DNA of 64,000 nt from an uncultured Alphaproteobacteria bacterium (GTDB taxonomy: Bacteria; Pseudomonadota; Alphaproteobacteria; Rhodobacterales; Rhodobacteraceae), in NCBI GenBank assembly GCA_902574225.1, contig CACGMO010000011.1, positions 1-64,000 of the forward strand, written 5' to 3'. Of the stretch, positions 20,092 to 30,174 are shown piece after piece. The notes beneath the pieces are model-generated. The model made no database searches and was not told the DNA's origin. It saw nothing but the letters and a program-made list of their open reading frames with translations. Numbering within the stretch: the first letter of the stretch is position 1; the number at the start of each line of letters is the position of its first letter. The position numbers were made by a program, and so were the translations under genes.

Positions 20092-20994
20092 CTATGCCCA
20101 AATCTGATGCGCAGCTTTGACTACAGTTGCATGACGATAGGCAAGCTCGCGATTGTCATCAGAGTATCCACCTCCCATCACTGTTGCGATAGGGATATCC
20201 CTTTTCTTAAAAAAGTTCAATACTGTCATTTCTCTCTCAAAAAGACCTTCATCGTCGATACTCAACCTACCCAACTTATCGTTAGCATGTATGTCCACTC
20301 CTGCAACATATAGAACCAAATCTGGAGAAAATCGTTCTATGCATTTATTCAATCCCTCCAGCAAGTGCTTTTTATAGCCAAACCAAGACATGTTATCCTC
20401 CAAACCGATATCAAGATCACTATTAGCCTTTCTAGTAGGAAAGTTTTTTGATGAATGTATTGAACACGTGAATGTTCTATCATTATTCTCTAATATTCTA
20501 GCTGTCCCATCTCCTTGATGCACATCACAATCGAATATCAGAATATTTTTGGCTTCTTTTGTTTTAGTCAAGGTTAATGCAGTAAAAGCTAGATCATTAA
20601 AGACACAAAACCCTGACCCAAAATCAAAATGAGAGTGATGAGTACCCCCTGCCAAATGGCATGAAACGCCGTATTGCAAAGCAGATCTTGCAGCTAACAA
20701 GGATCCATTTACAGCAATAAAGGATCTCTTTGCCAATACTGGACTCCAACGTAACCCTAACCTTCTTTGTTCTTTTTCATCTAATGACCCATTCGCTATC
20801 TTCTCAACATATTCGCTACAATGAGCGATGGCAACTTGTTCTGCGTTCGCCTTTTCCGGAACTAGAATAGTCGCAGTTTCTATATATTCAGAATTTCTTA
20901 ATAATTCGAAGAGATCTGAAAACTTTGTTGAGGTAAATCTATGGCCCTGAGGCAATGGAATATCATATTCGGGATGTGTAATCCAAGTGATCAT
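20092..20994 (-). CDS. Histone deacetylase / acetoin utilization-family deacetylase
   Basis: GGTHHSHFDFGSGFCVFNDLA, IFDCDVHQGDGTARI, YVAGVDIHANDKLGRL. Confidence 0.9.
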   Translation of the reverse strand: MITWITHPEYDIPLPQGHRFTSTKFSDLFELLRNSEYIETATILVPEKANAEQVAIAHCSEYVEKIANGSLDEKEQRRLGLRWSPVLAKRSFIAVNGSLLAARSALQYGVSCHLAGGTHHSHFDFGSGFCVFNDLAFTALTLTKTKEAKNILIFDCDVHQGDGTARILENNDRTFTCSIHSSKNFPTRKANSDLDIGLEDNMSWFGYKKHLLEGLNKCIERFSPDLVLYVAGVDIHANDKLGRLSIDDEGLFEREMTVLNFFKKRDIPIATVMGGGYSDDNRELAYRHATVVKAAHQIWA

Positions 20995-21191
20995 TCAGAA
21001 ACCCTACAAACATTAAGCAGCGCTAAGATCGCTGTTGTTACGAGAATATATAATATTTTGAACCCTCCTAATAAATTTTTTAATTCTGAAATTAGATAAC
21101 TATCTTTTATGAATATCTTCTTAATTATCATATTCTTTTTATTAACTATTTCCACTAAGCTAAAAAGCAAAAATTAAATAGGGAGCTTATC

Positions 21192-21893
21192 ATGACCGAT
21201 CAAGTTTGTGTTGTTGTTGGTGGAGGCAGGGGAATGGGCGCAGCGATTGCGCGTGAAATGAAAAAAAGAAACTACAGGCTTTCATTGATGTCTCCATCAG
21301 AAAGTTGTGAAAACCTTGCTGATGAGCTTAACGGCATTGCATATCGTGGTAGGGCCGAAAACTCTAGAGATACCGATAACCTTATAAAATATACGATGGA
21401 GAAATTTGGTAGAATAGATAGCCTTTTAATTCATGCAGGTGGCCCACCTAAGGGCGATCTTCTAGAAATATCAGAGGATGATTGGAAAACAGCTAATGAA
21501 ATGGTGTTAATGCCGGTAATCCGGTTATCCAAGTTAATAACCCCTATTATGCAATCTCAAGGAGGTGGCTCAATCGTAAACATAACAACATTTTCAGTCT
21601 TTGAACCTAGCTTAATGTTTCCAACATCAAGCGTTTATCGAGTAGGCGTATCATCCTACACCAAACTTTACTCTGATCGGTATGGGCCAGAAAATATTAG
21701 AATGAATTGCTTATTACCCGGATTTACAGACAGTCTGGATTTGCCAGAAGAACTATCTCAAATGTCTGTATTCAAAAGGTTTGCTAGAGCAGAGGAGCAG
21801 GCAAAAACGGCTGCTTTCTTACTTTCACATGACAGCAGCTATATAACCGGGCAAAGTATAAGGGTTGATGGAGGTGTTACAAGACATATCTAA
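21192..21893 (+). CDS. Short-chain dehydrogenase/reductase
   Basis: VVVGGGRGMGAAIA; C-terminal SSYITGQSIRVDGGVTR. Confidence 0.88.
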   Translation: MTDQVCVVVGGGRGMGAAIAREMKKRNYRLSLMSPSESCENLADELNGIAYRGRAENSRDTDNLIKYTMEKFGRIDSLLIHAGGPPKGDLLEISEDDWKTANEMVLMPVIRLSKLITPIMQSQGGGSIVNITTFSVFEPSLMFPTSSVYRVGVSSYTKLYSDRYGPENIRMNCLLPGFTDSLDLPEELSQMSVFKRFARAEEQAKTAAFLLSHDSSYITGQSIRVDGGVTRHI

Positions 21894-21901
21894 TGAACTA
21901 T

Positions 21902-22339
21902 TTAAGAAAATGTTCTTTTAATTGCCGGAATGATAGCACTGATATGTTGGACCTTTTCGGCAATCATTCCCTCGACAAATAAATTTCTAAATCTTCTCTC
22001 CGAAGCATCAATGCCGATAATCGGTTTTCCCTGTGCAAACGTATACCCTATTTCGGCAGAAGTCCCTGAGTCTATGTCCCAACCCGTTATTAATGCAACT
22101 GTTAGATCCGACTCTCTAAGAGCGGTTAAATCTGCAACAAATATTTTGTCCTTGGTCTCCTGGGTCATAGATGTTGTCTTTAATTCAGACTGTTCTATAC
22201 CCGTTAAATCTCGATGTGGGAGAAAACATTTGAAGCCTTCTTTTTCAAGACAGAGTGCTATGGCTTCTAAAAAATCTCTCTCATGATCATTGAATAGAGG
22301 TCCCGCGATATAAACCTTCTTTTTCATCATATTATCCAC
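21902..22339 (-). CDS. Nucleoside 2-deoxyribosyltransferase
   Basis: VYIAGPLFNDHERDF...DSGTSAEIGYTFAQGKPIIG. Confidence 0.85.
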   Translation of the reverse strand: MDNMMKKKVYIAGPLFNDHERDFLEAIALCLEKEGFKCFLPHRDLTGIEQSELKTTSMTQETKDKIFVADLTALRESDLTVALITGWDIDSGTSAEIGYTFAQGKPIIGIDASERRFRNLFVEGMIAEKVQHISAIIPAIKRTFS

Positions 22340-22580
22340 AAATTGTTGTTCAGTATTTTACATCTAATGTATATTTAATACTCCTACAAGTTTTCCTTTG
22401 TTCAGAGGTTATTATCCTGAAATTCTTTGGCTAGTTCAGTTGTTTTCATTTCTGAGTGAAATTACTTATGGCATTTTTTTATGGAGTTAGAACTTTTTTC
22501 TCTTTTAAAAAAAATAAATTTTTGCAAAATTACTAAAGAGCACTATTTCCTGGAAAATATACAATGTTCGGAAGATCCTA

Positions 22581-22934
22581 TTGAAGATGAAAACGCTTAT
22601 CCTTTATGAAGAGGAACCATACTTTAGTAATGCTCTGAACTCAATGGCAAAAAAAAATTGGGTCTTAGTGTCTACAAAACGCTTGCAAGAGGATTTCTCC
22701 TTTAAAACAATAGTTGAATGCACCTTTAGCAAGAAAAACGTCTCGCATTGGAAATCGGAGTATGAAATTGATTACAGTATCAATTCGGTTTGTAATGGAA
22801 AAATTGTTAATGAGAATAGTATGTGGATAGTAGAAGCATGTTCCTTAGATGAGGCCAGGTCAATAGCAACTAAACATTTTGCTAACGTGTCTGGATTTAA
22901 TATTAGAAATATCAAGAAAGTTTGGTCTTACTAG
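22581..22934 (+). CDS. Hypothetical protein
   Basis: 117-aa ORF, no recognised motif. Confidence 0.4.
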   Translation: MKMKTLILYEEEPYFSNALNSMAKKNWVLVSTKRLQEDFSFKTIVECTFSKKNVSHWKSEYEIDYSINSVCNGKIVNENSMWIVEACSLDEARSIATKHFANVSGFNIRNIKKVWSY

Positions 22935-22965
22935 CCCTATCCAGAGCGTGACATATCGAGAAGTT

Positions 22966-23829
22966 TTATAAAGGAATTCTAATTCCATCTCTGCCTAAGA
23001 TAGTCTTTCCAGACCAATGCCTTCTAACAGCCTTCAACCAATCTTCGTCATTAAACTCTGCAAATCCATCGGGAACAAAATGATTTAAAGCTAAGCATTT
23101 TACTTTGGCGCACTTGGCAATTAATCCTGCATTCTCAGCTAGCGTGTGGCTTTGTAGGAGATGGTTTCTAAGCTTATCATCTTCATGCCCTAAACGAATC
23201 ATTATTAAGTCAATTCCTTCCGATAACATCACCTCATGTATTAAGAGATCGGCTTGATCAGCAAAATCTATCATCTCTGGCATGTAAGCTGTGTCACCGG
23301 ACAACACAATTGAATAATGTCCCCACTCAAACCGAAGTGCAAAACTATCCCGTATCGGGGGATGTAGATTGCGCATAACTCGGATATTGATATCGGATAA
23401 TGATAAGGACTGTCTATTTTCAAAACTATAAAATGCCGGTAGTTTCTCTAAATCAATTCGTCCCTCATCCTCTATTCTAAGCGCAATATCATCAACCATT
23501 GACTCGAGAAAAGCTTTCCAATAATGCTTTAGCCGTTTAGGACCATAGATGGGTATAGGTTTTACGCGGCCTGACACCCATGCTGTGTGGATCAAAGGTC
23601 CGAGCTCAAGGTAGTGATCTGAATGCATATGCGTAATAAAAATAGCGTCTATTTCATGAAGTTCGACACCCTGATCACATATAGATCGTGAGACCCCTAA
23701 ACCTGTATCTACTAGCAAATTTTTTCCGTTGATATGAATTAAAGTAGAGGTAGGCATATTCGACCCGGGTCTGATAGCCGGGCCACCTTTTACGCCCAAA
23801 AGGGAAACAAAATCTACCATTTGATCCAA
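22966..23829 (-). CDS. MBL-fold metallohydrolase (RNase Z-like)
   Basis: FITHMHSDHYLELGPL, SGDTAYMPEM, ALNHFVPDG. Confidence 0.9.
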   Translation of the reverse strand: MDQMVDFVSLLGVKGGPAIRPGSNMPTSTLIHINGKNLLVDTGLGVSRSICDQGVELHEIDAIFITHMHSDHYLELGPLIHTAWVSGRVKPIPIYGPKRLKHYWKAFLESMVDDIALRIEDEGRIDLEKLPAFYSFENRQSLSLSDINIRVMRNLHPPIRDSFALRFEWGHYSIVLSGDTAYMPEMIDFADQADLLIHEVMLSEGIDLIMIRLGHEDDKLRNHLLQSHTLAENAGLIAKCAKVKCLALNHFVPDGFAEFNDEDWLKAVRRHWSGKTILGRDGIRIPL

Positions 23830-23964
23830 CTCATTTCCTTTATTAATTAAAAATTAATTTGCAGTTTAAAGGAAGAACATCATTCAGCAAAATCTATATT
23901 TATAAAGTCCTGCAGTTTAGGCTACCGTTGGACAGTCCCACAAGTGGTAATTTTTTAATTAAAT

Positions 23965-24717
23965 TTAAAGAGCATAAAAGAAATCAATTATTAATTTTGC
24001 GCTTGCTACTAAGATCAAAGTATAAATTGCATTGTAAAAAACACTTTCTTTTATTACGTTTAAAAGCCTGTACCCAACAAATATACCGAATACAGACAAA
24101 GGTAAGAGCGCTAGCGAATAGATTAAAGAACTAGAATTGACCATTGATAGATGAATATAAAAAGGTAGCTTTACCAAATTTATACACGTAAAAAACATTA
24201 TTCTGGTTCCAACATAAATCTCTTTTCGTAATCTTAATGGAAGCAAATATATGCTGGTAGGTGTACCTCCCGAGTGAGCACAAAAAGAGGTGAAACCAGC
24301 AATGGAAGAGCAAATCGCGCCTTTTATAAAATTTTCTTTTGCTGGTTTATCAGCATCTTTTTTTAAAAAAAAATAATGAAATGAGAATAAAAAACCCATT
24401 ATACCTAAGATTAATTTGAGATAATCCTCAGAAAAAAATGAGAACGTAGATGCCCCAATAATTGCTCCAATCGCAGCGAAGGGAACCATCAACTTTAGTG
24501 TATTGAGATCAAATTCCTTACGAAATCTAAAGGCTGAAATGAAGTCAGAAAAAATCAATATAGGTAAAAGGATTGCCAGAGCCTGATTTAATGGCATCAT
24601 AAAAGTCATCAGAGGAATAGATATCAACGAGACAGACCCGCCAAGGCCAGATTTTGCAATGCCAAATAAAAGAATTGCAGGTACTACAGTAAATAGAAAT
24701 AGTAGATTTATTTCCAA
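23965..24717 (-). CDS. TSUP-family (TauE/SafE-like) membrane transporter
   Basis: Hydrophobic protein with SGLGGSVSLISIPLM and AHSGGTPTSIYLLP motifs. Confidence 0.83.
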   Translation of the reverse strand: MEINLLFLFTVVPAILLFGIAKSGLGGSVSLISIPLMTFMMPLNQALAILLPILIFSDFISAFRFRKEFDLNTLKLMVPFAAIGAIIGASTFSFFSEDYLKLILGIMGFLFSFHYFFLKKDADKPAKENFIKGAICSSIAGFTSFCAHSGGTPTSIYLLPLRLRKEIYVGTRIMFFTCINLVKLPFYIHLSMVNSSSLIYSLALLPLSVFGIFVGYRLLNVIKESVFYNAIYTLILVASAKLIIDFFYAL

Positions 24718-24756
24718 AATTTAACTCGTTCTTAAAATTTAAATGGACATAGCTAT

Positions 24757-25308
24757 TCAGTGATCGTGCTTATGATTATGCGCGTGTCCATGTTTGTGTT
24801 TGTGCGCTTTTTGGTTTTTCTTTGCACTTTTAAGTTTAAGATCAATATCTAATGACCCCTGCTCCTCAAAAACCAAGGTTACAGGATATTTGCGGCTTTC
24901 ATCAAACTGAATCGAAATATTCATAAACATTATGTGGGTTCCCCCAGGCTCAAGTTTCAACAAACCATTACCTGGAACGGCTATACTTTTTAAATGCTTC
25001 ATTTTAGCGACACCTTTTTTATCGACATCGGTCTTATGCAACATAGCCTTTCCAAAATCAGCTGTAACTTTTTTTAAAATTACAGGATCAGAATTTTTGT
25101 TTGAAATAACAAAATAGGCCGCCCCTGATTTAGCATTTTTTCCAAAAACTACCATGTGTGGATTGCTAACTGTTATTCCCTTCAATTCAAACTCAGAAGC
25201 ATATGCTGGTACAAGGCATACTGGAAAGAGTGCTAGTAAAACCCAAAAAATGCATTTCTTTAATAGAAAGCGACCAATTGCATGGCTCGTCAAAAACTTA
25301 TTGAACAT
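24757..25308 (-). CDS. PCu(A)C-family periplasmic copper chaperone with His-rich tail
   Basis: Signal peptide; AAYFVISN, MLHKTDVDKKGVAKMKHLKSIAVPGNGLLKLEPGGTHIMFMNI; HKHKHGHAHNHKHDH tail. Confidence 0.9.
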   Translation of the reverse strand: MFNKFLTSHAIGRFLLKKCIFWVLLALFPVCLVPAYASEFELKGITVSNPHMVVFGKNAKSGAAYFVISNKNSDPVILKKVTADFGKAMLHKTDVDKKGVAKMKHLKSIAVPGNGLLKLEPGGTHIMFMNISIQFDESRKYPVTLVFEEQGSLDIDLKLKSAKKNQKAHKHKHGHAHNHKHDH

Positions 25309-25425
25309 AGATAACTTATCTATTTATTTACTGGACTTGGCAAGAATATTCTATTTTTTAACACAATTGTAAAACAACGCAATTGAATTACTATCGAGTG
25401 TGCTTGCAGTTAGAAAAATAGAGTA

Positions 25426-25845
25426 ATGATACACAATGAAATTTACACATTAAGGCGGGCAACTATCGATGATGCATCAGCATGTGCATTAATAGTTGAT
25501 GACTGGATTGAAAAAATGGTAGAGATGCCACGTCTTTTTGACAAACACAAGCTTACCGAAATGATTAGAAATGCAATTCTACTGAGAGAAGTATGGGTAA
25601 TTGGTCAGCCAATTAATGGGTATATTTCTTATAATCCTGACTTATTACAAATTTCCGCATTATATGTGAACAAAAAAGGCGAAGGCATTGGGAAGATACT
25701 TCTTGACCGAACAAAATCTGACCACAAACATTTATATCTGTGGAGTCATGAATTTAATAATTCGGCACATAAGTTTTATAAAAGAGAAGGATTTCAGTTG
25801 AAAAATAGTAAAGACGGCGGTTCAGATGGCGTGCCAGAATTATAA
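25426..25845 (+). CDS. GNAT-family N-acetyltransferase
   Basis: LRRATIDDASACALIV...ALYVNKKGEGIGKILLD...NNSAHKFYKREGF. Confidence 0.85.
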   Translation: MIHNEIYTLRRATIDDASACALIVDDWIEKMVEMPRLFDKHKLTEMIRNAILLREVWVIGQPINGYISYNPDLLQISALYVNKKGEGIGKILLDRTKSDHKHLYLWSHEFNNSAHKFYKREGFQLKNSKDGGSDGVPEL

Positions 25846-25869
25846 TTCGAGTGGATTGGAAAGTAAGTA

Positions 25870-26559
25870 ATGAGCAATAAACAAATAATAGGTTTCGACG
25901 CCGATGATACCCTTTGGGAAAATGAAGTATTTTTTCACAAAGCACAGATGAAATTTATCGAACTACACCCCCATATCAAAGATCCTGAAGAAGTTATATT
26001 TCAAATTGAAAAAAAAAATATTAAGTTTTATGGCTATGGAATAAAAGGGTTTATACTTTCATTATTAGAAGCATCAGTAAGATTTTCCAATAACAAAACC
26101 GATTTCCAGAATATAGATAAAATAATAAAAATCGGAAAAGATATGCTTGCACAGACTATTCAGCTTTTACCTGAAGTTGAAGAAACACTTCGACATCTTT
26201 CAGAGCACTATATGCTTATAATGATAACAAAAGGAGATTTACTTGATCAGCAGAGAAAAGTAGAAAAATCTGGGCTTTTAAAATACTTCAGCTCAACAGA
26301 AATCGTCTCAGAGAAAGATGAGCAAACATATTTAGAAATTTTGGAAAAGAATAATATTTCACCGAAGGACTTTTTAATGGTTGGAAATTCATTAAAATCT
26401 GACGTTCTACCTGTAAGAAATATTGGGGGAACAGGAATTTATATTCCCCATAAATTGACATGGAAGCATGAGGAAGTTGACAGGACTTTTGATTTAGAGA
26501 GGGTTGTCGAACTTAAAACGATATCGGCTTTAAAGGTATGGTTAAAAAACCAAATTTAA
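25870..26559 (+). CDS. HAD-family hydrolase
   Basis: GFDADDTLWENE; MITKGD; FLMVGNSLKSDVLPVRNIGGTGIYIP. Confidence 0.88.
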   Translation: MSNKQIIGFDADDTLWENEVFFHKAQMKFIELHPHIKDPEEVIFQIEKKNIKFYGYGIKGFILSLLEASVRFSNNKTDFQNIDKIIKIGKDMLAQTIQLLPEVEETLRHLSEHYMLIMITKGDLLDQQRKVEKSGLLKYFSSTEIVSEKDEQTYLEILEKNNISPKDFLMVGNSLKSDVLPVRNIGGTGIYIPHKLTWKHEEVDRTFDLERVVELKTISALKVWLKNQI

Positions 26560-26618
26560 AGTAATTTCTATACTTTCAGCTAATGCTTTTCAAAGCAAAT
26601 AATACAACGGAGATTTCT

Positions 26619-26873
26619 ATGACTGTTTGGTATTCACTTATATTGATTATAAACCTTACCCCGAACGTTGGGATTACTCCAAATGCGAATTTTCAGTCTC
26701 ATATTATACAAAATAACTTACCTAAAAATGAATGTATGAGACAAGCATATGAACTTAAAAAAGACCCACGGTTCTATATAAAAAACAATGGGGAGGTCGT
26801 GGAGAATTTTCAGAATTCGGATGAAGTGCTCGGTGACCACCGGTACTATTGCTATCCAACTCGCAGCAATTGA
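26619..26873 (+). CDS. Small hypothetical, possibly secreted protein
   Basis: N-terminal hydrophobic stretch MTVWYSLILIINL followed by a soluble region with two Cys. Confidence 0.45.
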   Translation: MTVWYSLILIINLTPNVGITPNANFQSHIIQNNLPKNECMRQAYELKKDPRFYIKNNGEVVENFQNSDEVLGDHRYYCYPTRSN

Positions 26874-26976
26874 TAAGTACAGTTTTTATTTTGATTAAAT
26901 CTTTGAGAATTAATTGCGCTATTTTTTTAATAATTTTCACCGTTGAAAGTCATATCATATAGTAGTTAAATAAAGC

Positions 26977-27279
26977 ATGTTCAAAACAACAATCATAAAT
27001 ACTTTTTCTTCTGAAGATGAATGTGAAATGTTTATTATGGTATTGAAACAGCAGTGGCCAAAATATAAAGACTCAGTTCCCGAAAGTACTCTGGAAATCG
27101 TTAAAGATATAGATATGCCAAATAGAATGTTGGCGCTCTGGAGCTTTAAACAAAAGGCAGACCAAAAAGTTATTATGAAAATAGGAGAGCAAATAATCAT
27201 ACCTTTTAGAGATCGACTAGCACCAAAAACAATTACGTATAATTGGGAGGTTGACCAAGTTCTATCCCTTGGAAGGTAA
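26977..27279 (+). CDS. Small uncharacterised protein, family shared with 27749 and 28113 ORFs (weak)
   Basis: TTIINTFSSEDECEMFIMVLKQ N-terminus resembles the two downstream paralogs. Confidence 0.5.
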   Translation: MFKTTIINTFSSEDECEMFIMVLKQQWPKYKDSVPESTLEIVKDIDMPNRMLALWSFKQKADQKVIMKIGEQIIIPFRDRLAPKTITYNWEVDQVLSLGR

Positions 27280-27405
27280 AAGCTACTGGGGAAATATGTA
27301 TTGCTGAATATGTAATAAACAAAAATTAAGATTTAATAAAATACCTTTTGGGGAGCTAATCAATAAAATTTATTATGAGTGTGAGACAGGAATTTAGAGG
27401 TGCTA

Positions 27406-27741
27406 ATGAACAAATGGAATACAATTAAAAGCCTGATTGAGAATAAAGACTTTGAGGGACTTCAGGATATTTTACATGATGAATATTTATATCTAAGAGA
27501 AACTACATTGATTTCCAAAGATGAGATGGTCTCGTTCATAAAAAAAAGATTTGAGGACGGTTTAACTTTTGAAAAGCTTGAGCTTATAATTGAAAACAAA
27601 GATCTATTGGCATGGAGAGACGTGTTGATAGAGCACGGAGGTAAAAAATGGGAAACTACCAATGTGCAATTATGGAAAGATAATAAAGTTTGGAGAGATG
27701 TTGTCAGCGTTCGTGATTTGGAGAAGGTAGATCGCATCTAG
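27406..27741 (+). CDS. Small NTF2/SnoaL-like protein
   Basis: LHDEYLYLRETT...VQLWKDNKVWRDV; similar to the minus-strand ORF at 31470-31796; AGAGG upstream. Confidence 0.6.
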   Translation: MNKWNTIKSLIENKDFEGLQDILHDEYLYLRETTLISKDEMVSFIKKRFEDGLTFEKLELIIENKDLLAWRDVLIEHGGKKWETTNVQLWKDNKVWRDVVSVRDLEKVDRI

Positions 27742-27748
27742 GAATTAG

Positions 27749-28072
27749 ATGAAACAAATTTCCCACATAAATAAAAAAGTGCCTGTAGCTAGGACTAATA
27801 TTATAAACTTTTTTTCGGAAGAAGATTTCGATAAATATTTTGCTCTTCATAAAGAGTTTGCAAGTTCTTTGGATGAGTGTGGTCTTCTTGAAGCTACCTA
27901 CGTAAAAGCAAGTGCAACTTCACTTCTATATTTTTCTGTTGTTGAAACCGAAGAAGGAGCTCAAGAGATTTTAAGAAGGGCAAATGAATGGCGTAAAAAG
28001 TACGATTTTAAAGTTGACGTAATTACCTTTGATGGAGAAATTCTTTATGAATATGGTAAGATGAAAAATTAG
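27749..28072 (+). CDS. Small uncharacterised protein, tandem paralog A
   Basis: Shares NFFSEED, GLLEATYVKAS, EWRKKYDFK, FDG with the next ORF. Confidence 0.65.
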   Translation: MKQISHINKKVPVARTNIINFFSEEDFDKYFALHKEFASSLDECGLLEATYVKASATSLLYFSVVETEEGAQEILRRANEWRKKYDFKVDVITFDGEILYEYGKMKN

Positions 28073-28112
28073 TATTGTTATCTAATTAAGTCGAAGGAAG
28101 TATGTGCGCATT

Positions 28113-28403
28113 ATGAGTGTTGGTAGGGTTGGTATGTTTAACTTTTTCACAGAGGCAGACTGTGAGAAATTTATTGCCATGCACACTACCAAAGTTCCTG
28201 AACTCTTAGAACGTGGTTTATTAGAAATCACTTGGGTTCGAGCTAGTCCAGAGTCCGTTTTGATGTTTGTTATTTTTGAAACTAAGGAAAAAGGTGATTT
28301 GCTTTTCAAAGAAATGTCAGAATGGAGGGAACAATACGATTTTAAAATCACAGATACCATCGTATTTGACGGTGATGTTATTCAACAACTAAGGAAACAA
28401 TAA
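28113..28403 (+). CDS. Small uncharacterised protein, tandem paralog B
   Basis: Shares NFFTEAD, GLLEITWVRAS, EWREQYDFK, FDG with the preceding ORF. Confidence 0.65.
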   Translation: MSVGRVGMFNFFTEADCEKFIAMHTTKVPELLERGLLEITWVRASPESVLMFVIFETKEKGDLLFKEMSEWREQYDFKITDTIVFDGDVIQQLRKQ

Positions 28404-28436
28404 TTATTTGATAGTTAGCTTACGAGAGGCAATAAA

Positions 28437-28766
28437 ATGACTGAAACCAATCTCATGTCGTACAATACCTTTACATTTAAAACGGAGGCTCAAATGCTTC
28501 TGCACATAAGGTTATGGGAAGAAAATGGAAAGCTCCTTTTTGCAAAGCTCAAACAAAAAGGATGTACAAGATTCTGCTATAATCAAATTTGGAATAAAAA
28601 GGGTACTTATAAGACATCAACACTTTTTGAATATAATAGTCCACAAGCATATAAGGATTGTCAAAAAGCCATTGATAATTTTCGGCAAAGCATAATGAAA
28701 GAACTTGAAGCTATTAGTCCGGTTATCGAGTCCAGTAGAAACGTTATTCTTCAAGATCTGTACTGA
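28437..28766 (+). CDS. Small uncharacterised protein
   Basis: 109-aa ORF preceded by GAGAGG; resembles the 11654-11986 protein (FKTE..., YKDCQKA versus FPSE..., YEKCQKF). Confidence 0.55.
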   Translation: MTETNLMSYNTFTFKTEAQMLLHIRLWEENGKLLFAKLKQKGCTRFCYNQIWNKKGTYKTSTLFEYNSPQAYKDCQKAIDNFRQSIMKELEAISPVIESSRNVILQDLY

Positions 28767-28863
28767 GTGGAAATTATTTACTTCTCAAATTTTGTGCAAA
28801 AATTTTACGTTTCATTTTCCAAGGCATCACAAAAAGATCCAACGTATTTGAATAGAAAAATTT

Positions 28864-29220
28864 TTAATTTTTTATAAGCTTGATCTTCATATCGCAACTA
28901 TAGTGCTTAATTATCCCCATGTACTTAATTGTCATAATATATAAATGTCCATCATAGAAAATACGATAAAAATTTGTATCATTCACGGGCATAAAATTTC
29001 CTTTTTCAAGAACTTCTAGACATTCGCCAGAAGTTACTTTGCTATCCTGCATTTTTTGCTCAGATACCGATCCAGTATATGCGGGCTTAACTATCAAGAG
29101 TATTATTGATATTATATAAAGTCTTGGAATAATACCAAAAGACGCCTTGACTTTCTCAAGTATGTGCTTCCTTTCTAAAGGAGCAGCTTTTTCATTATCC
29201 AACCTTGAGAATTCTATCAT
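28864..29220 (-). CDS. Hypothetical protein with one predicted TM segment
   Basis: 118-aa ORF with hydrophobic segment LYIISIILLIV. Confidence 0.4.
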   Translation of the reverse strand: MIEFSRLDNEKAAPLERKHILEKVKASFGIIPRLYIISIILLIVKPAYTGSVSEQKMQDSKVTSGECLEVLEKGNFMPVNDTNFYRIFYDGHLYIMTIKYMGIIKHYSCDMKIKLIKN

Positions 29221-29257
29221 CCTTCAACTTTCTTTGCCAGACATATAACAAAGTCTC

Positions 29258-29686
29258 TTAGTTAATTTCTATGCGTGGGCAAGATGAATCGAAAATTACT
29301 GGCCCATCAATCATTGCATGTAGCCAAAGACGATAGTAGCTGATCAGTCCGTCTTTCAGTGTAAAGAAACTAAATACATCCGCTGAAACTTCTTTCCCTG
29401 TTGCCTCACGCCTTAACCAGGGCCCCCTATGGATCCCAGTAAAAAACCAATGTGCCATGACTTCATTTTCATTTCCTACAATCTGTTTAATCTCAAGCTT
29501 TAACTGACCTATTTGACTACGAAACGTCTTAACGTGAGCTATAAGCCCGTCTCGCCCAACTGGTCCACCAAACGCTCTATTTGCTTCATCAATCATATCT
29601 GGTTGTGCAATAGTCTTAATTAAATCTAATCGGCCATTTTGACCAACTTCCATCAAATAAGTTTCCATTAGTGTTTTTGAATCCAT
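29258..29686 (-). CDS. SnoaL/NTF2-like protein
   Basis: AFGGPVGRDGLIAHVKTFRSQ...VMAHWFFTGIHRGPWLRREATGKEVSADVFSFFTLKDGLISYYRLWLHAMI. Confidence 0.8.
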   Translation of the reverse strand: MDSKTLMETYLMEVGQNGRLDLIKTIAQPDMIDEANRAFGGPVGRDGLIAHVKTFRSQIGQLKLEIKQIVGNENEVMAHWFFTGIHRGPWLRREATGKEVSADVFSFFTLKDGLISYYRLWLHAMIDGPVIFDSSCPRIEIN

Positions 29687-29850
29687 AAACTTAGTGAAAT
29701 CCTTTAGTCAAAGTCTTAGTAAGACGAGCTACCCGATATGCTTCATATGTCATACAAATAATCATTTTTATTAGACAAGCTAATTAGATATCAGTTTTTT
29801 GGGAGTTCGAGTGTCTTTAGCTGAGACTGGTATGAATTGGACGAAAGACA

Positions 29851-30174
29851 TTATTTAATTTTTCCCATCAAAGCGGTCATTTTATCTAAATCAATTTTAG
29901 GTACACCCACTTCAGTAGCCATTGTTATCATATATTGATCAGCTCCAGCTTCAGATAATGCCTCAATAATCGCACTCTCGCTTTCGGCGTACCAGTGGCA
30001 AAAGAAAAAATCTGCCTTTCCAATAAACAATTGATGTAGTTGCGCATTCTCCCTTTTTGGTACATTCTCGAACCACTCAGCATTTTTTTTTCGATGCTTA
30101 ACAAACTTCAAATATTCCTTTTTAACTTTGTCTGAATGAAATGTGTGAGTCGCAATGAAATGTTTGAGTCTCAT
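29851..30174 (-). CDS. Small uncharacterised protein
   Basis: 107-aa ORF RLKHFIATHTFHSD...; no recognised motif. Confidence 0.5.
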   Translation of the reverse strand: MRLKHFIATHTFHSDKVKKEYLKFVKHRKKNAEWFENVPKRENAQLHQLFIGKADFFFCHWYAESESAIIEALSEAGADQYMITMATEVGVPKIDLDKMTALMGKIK

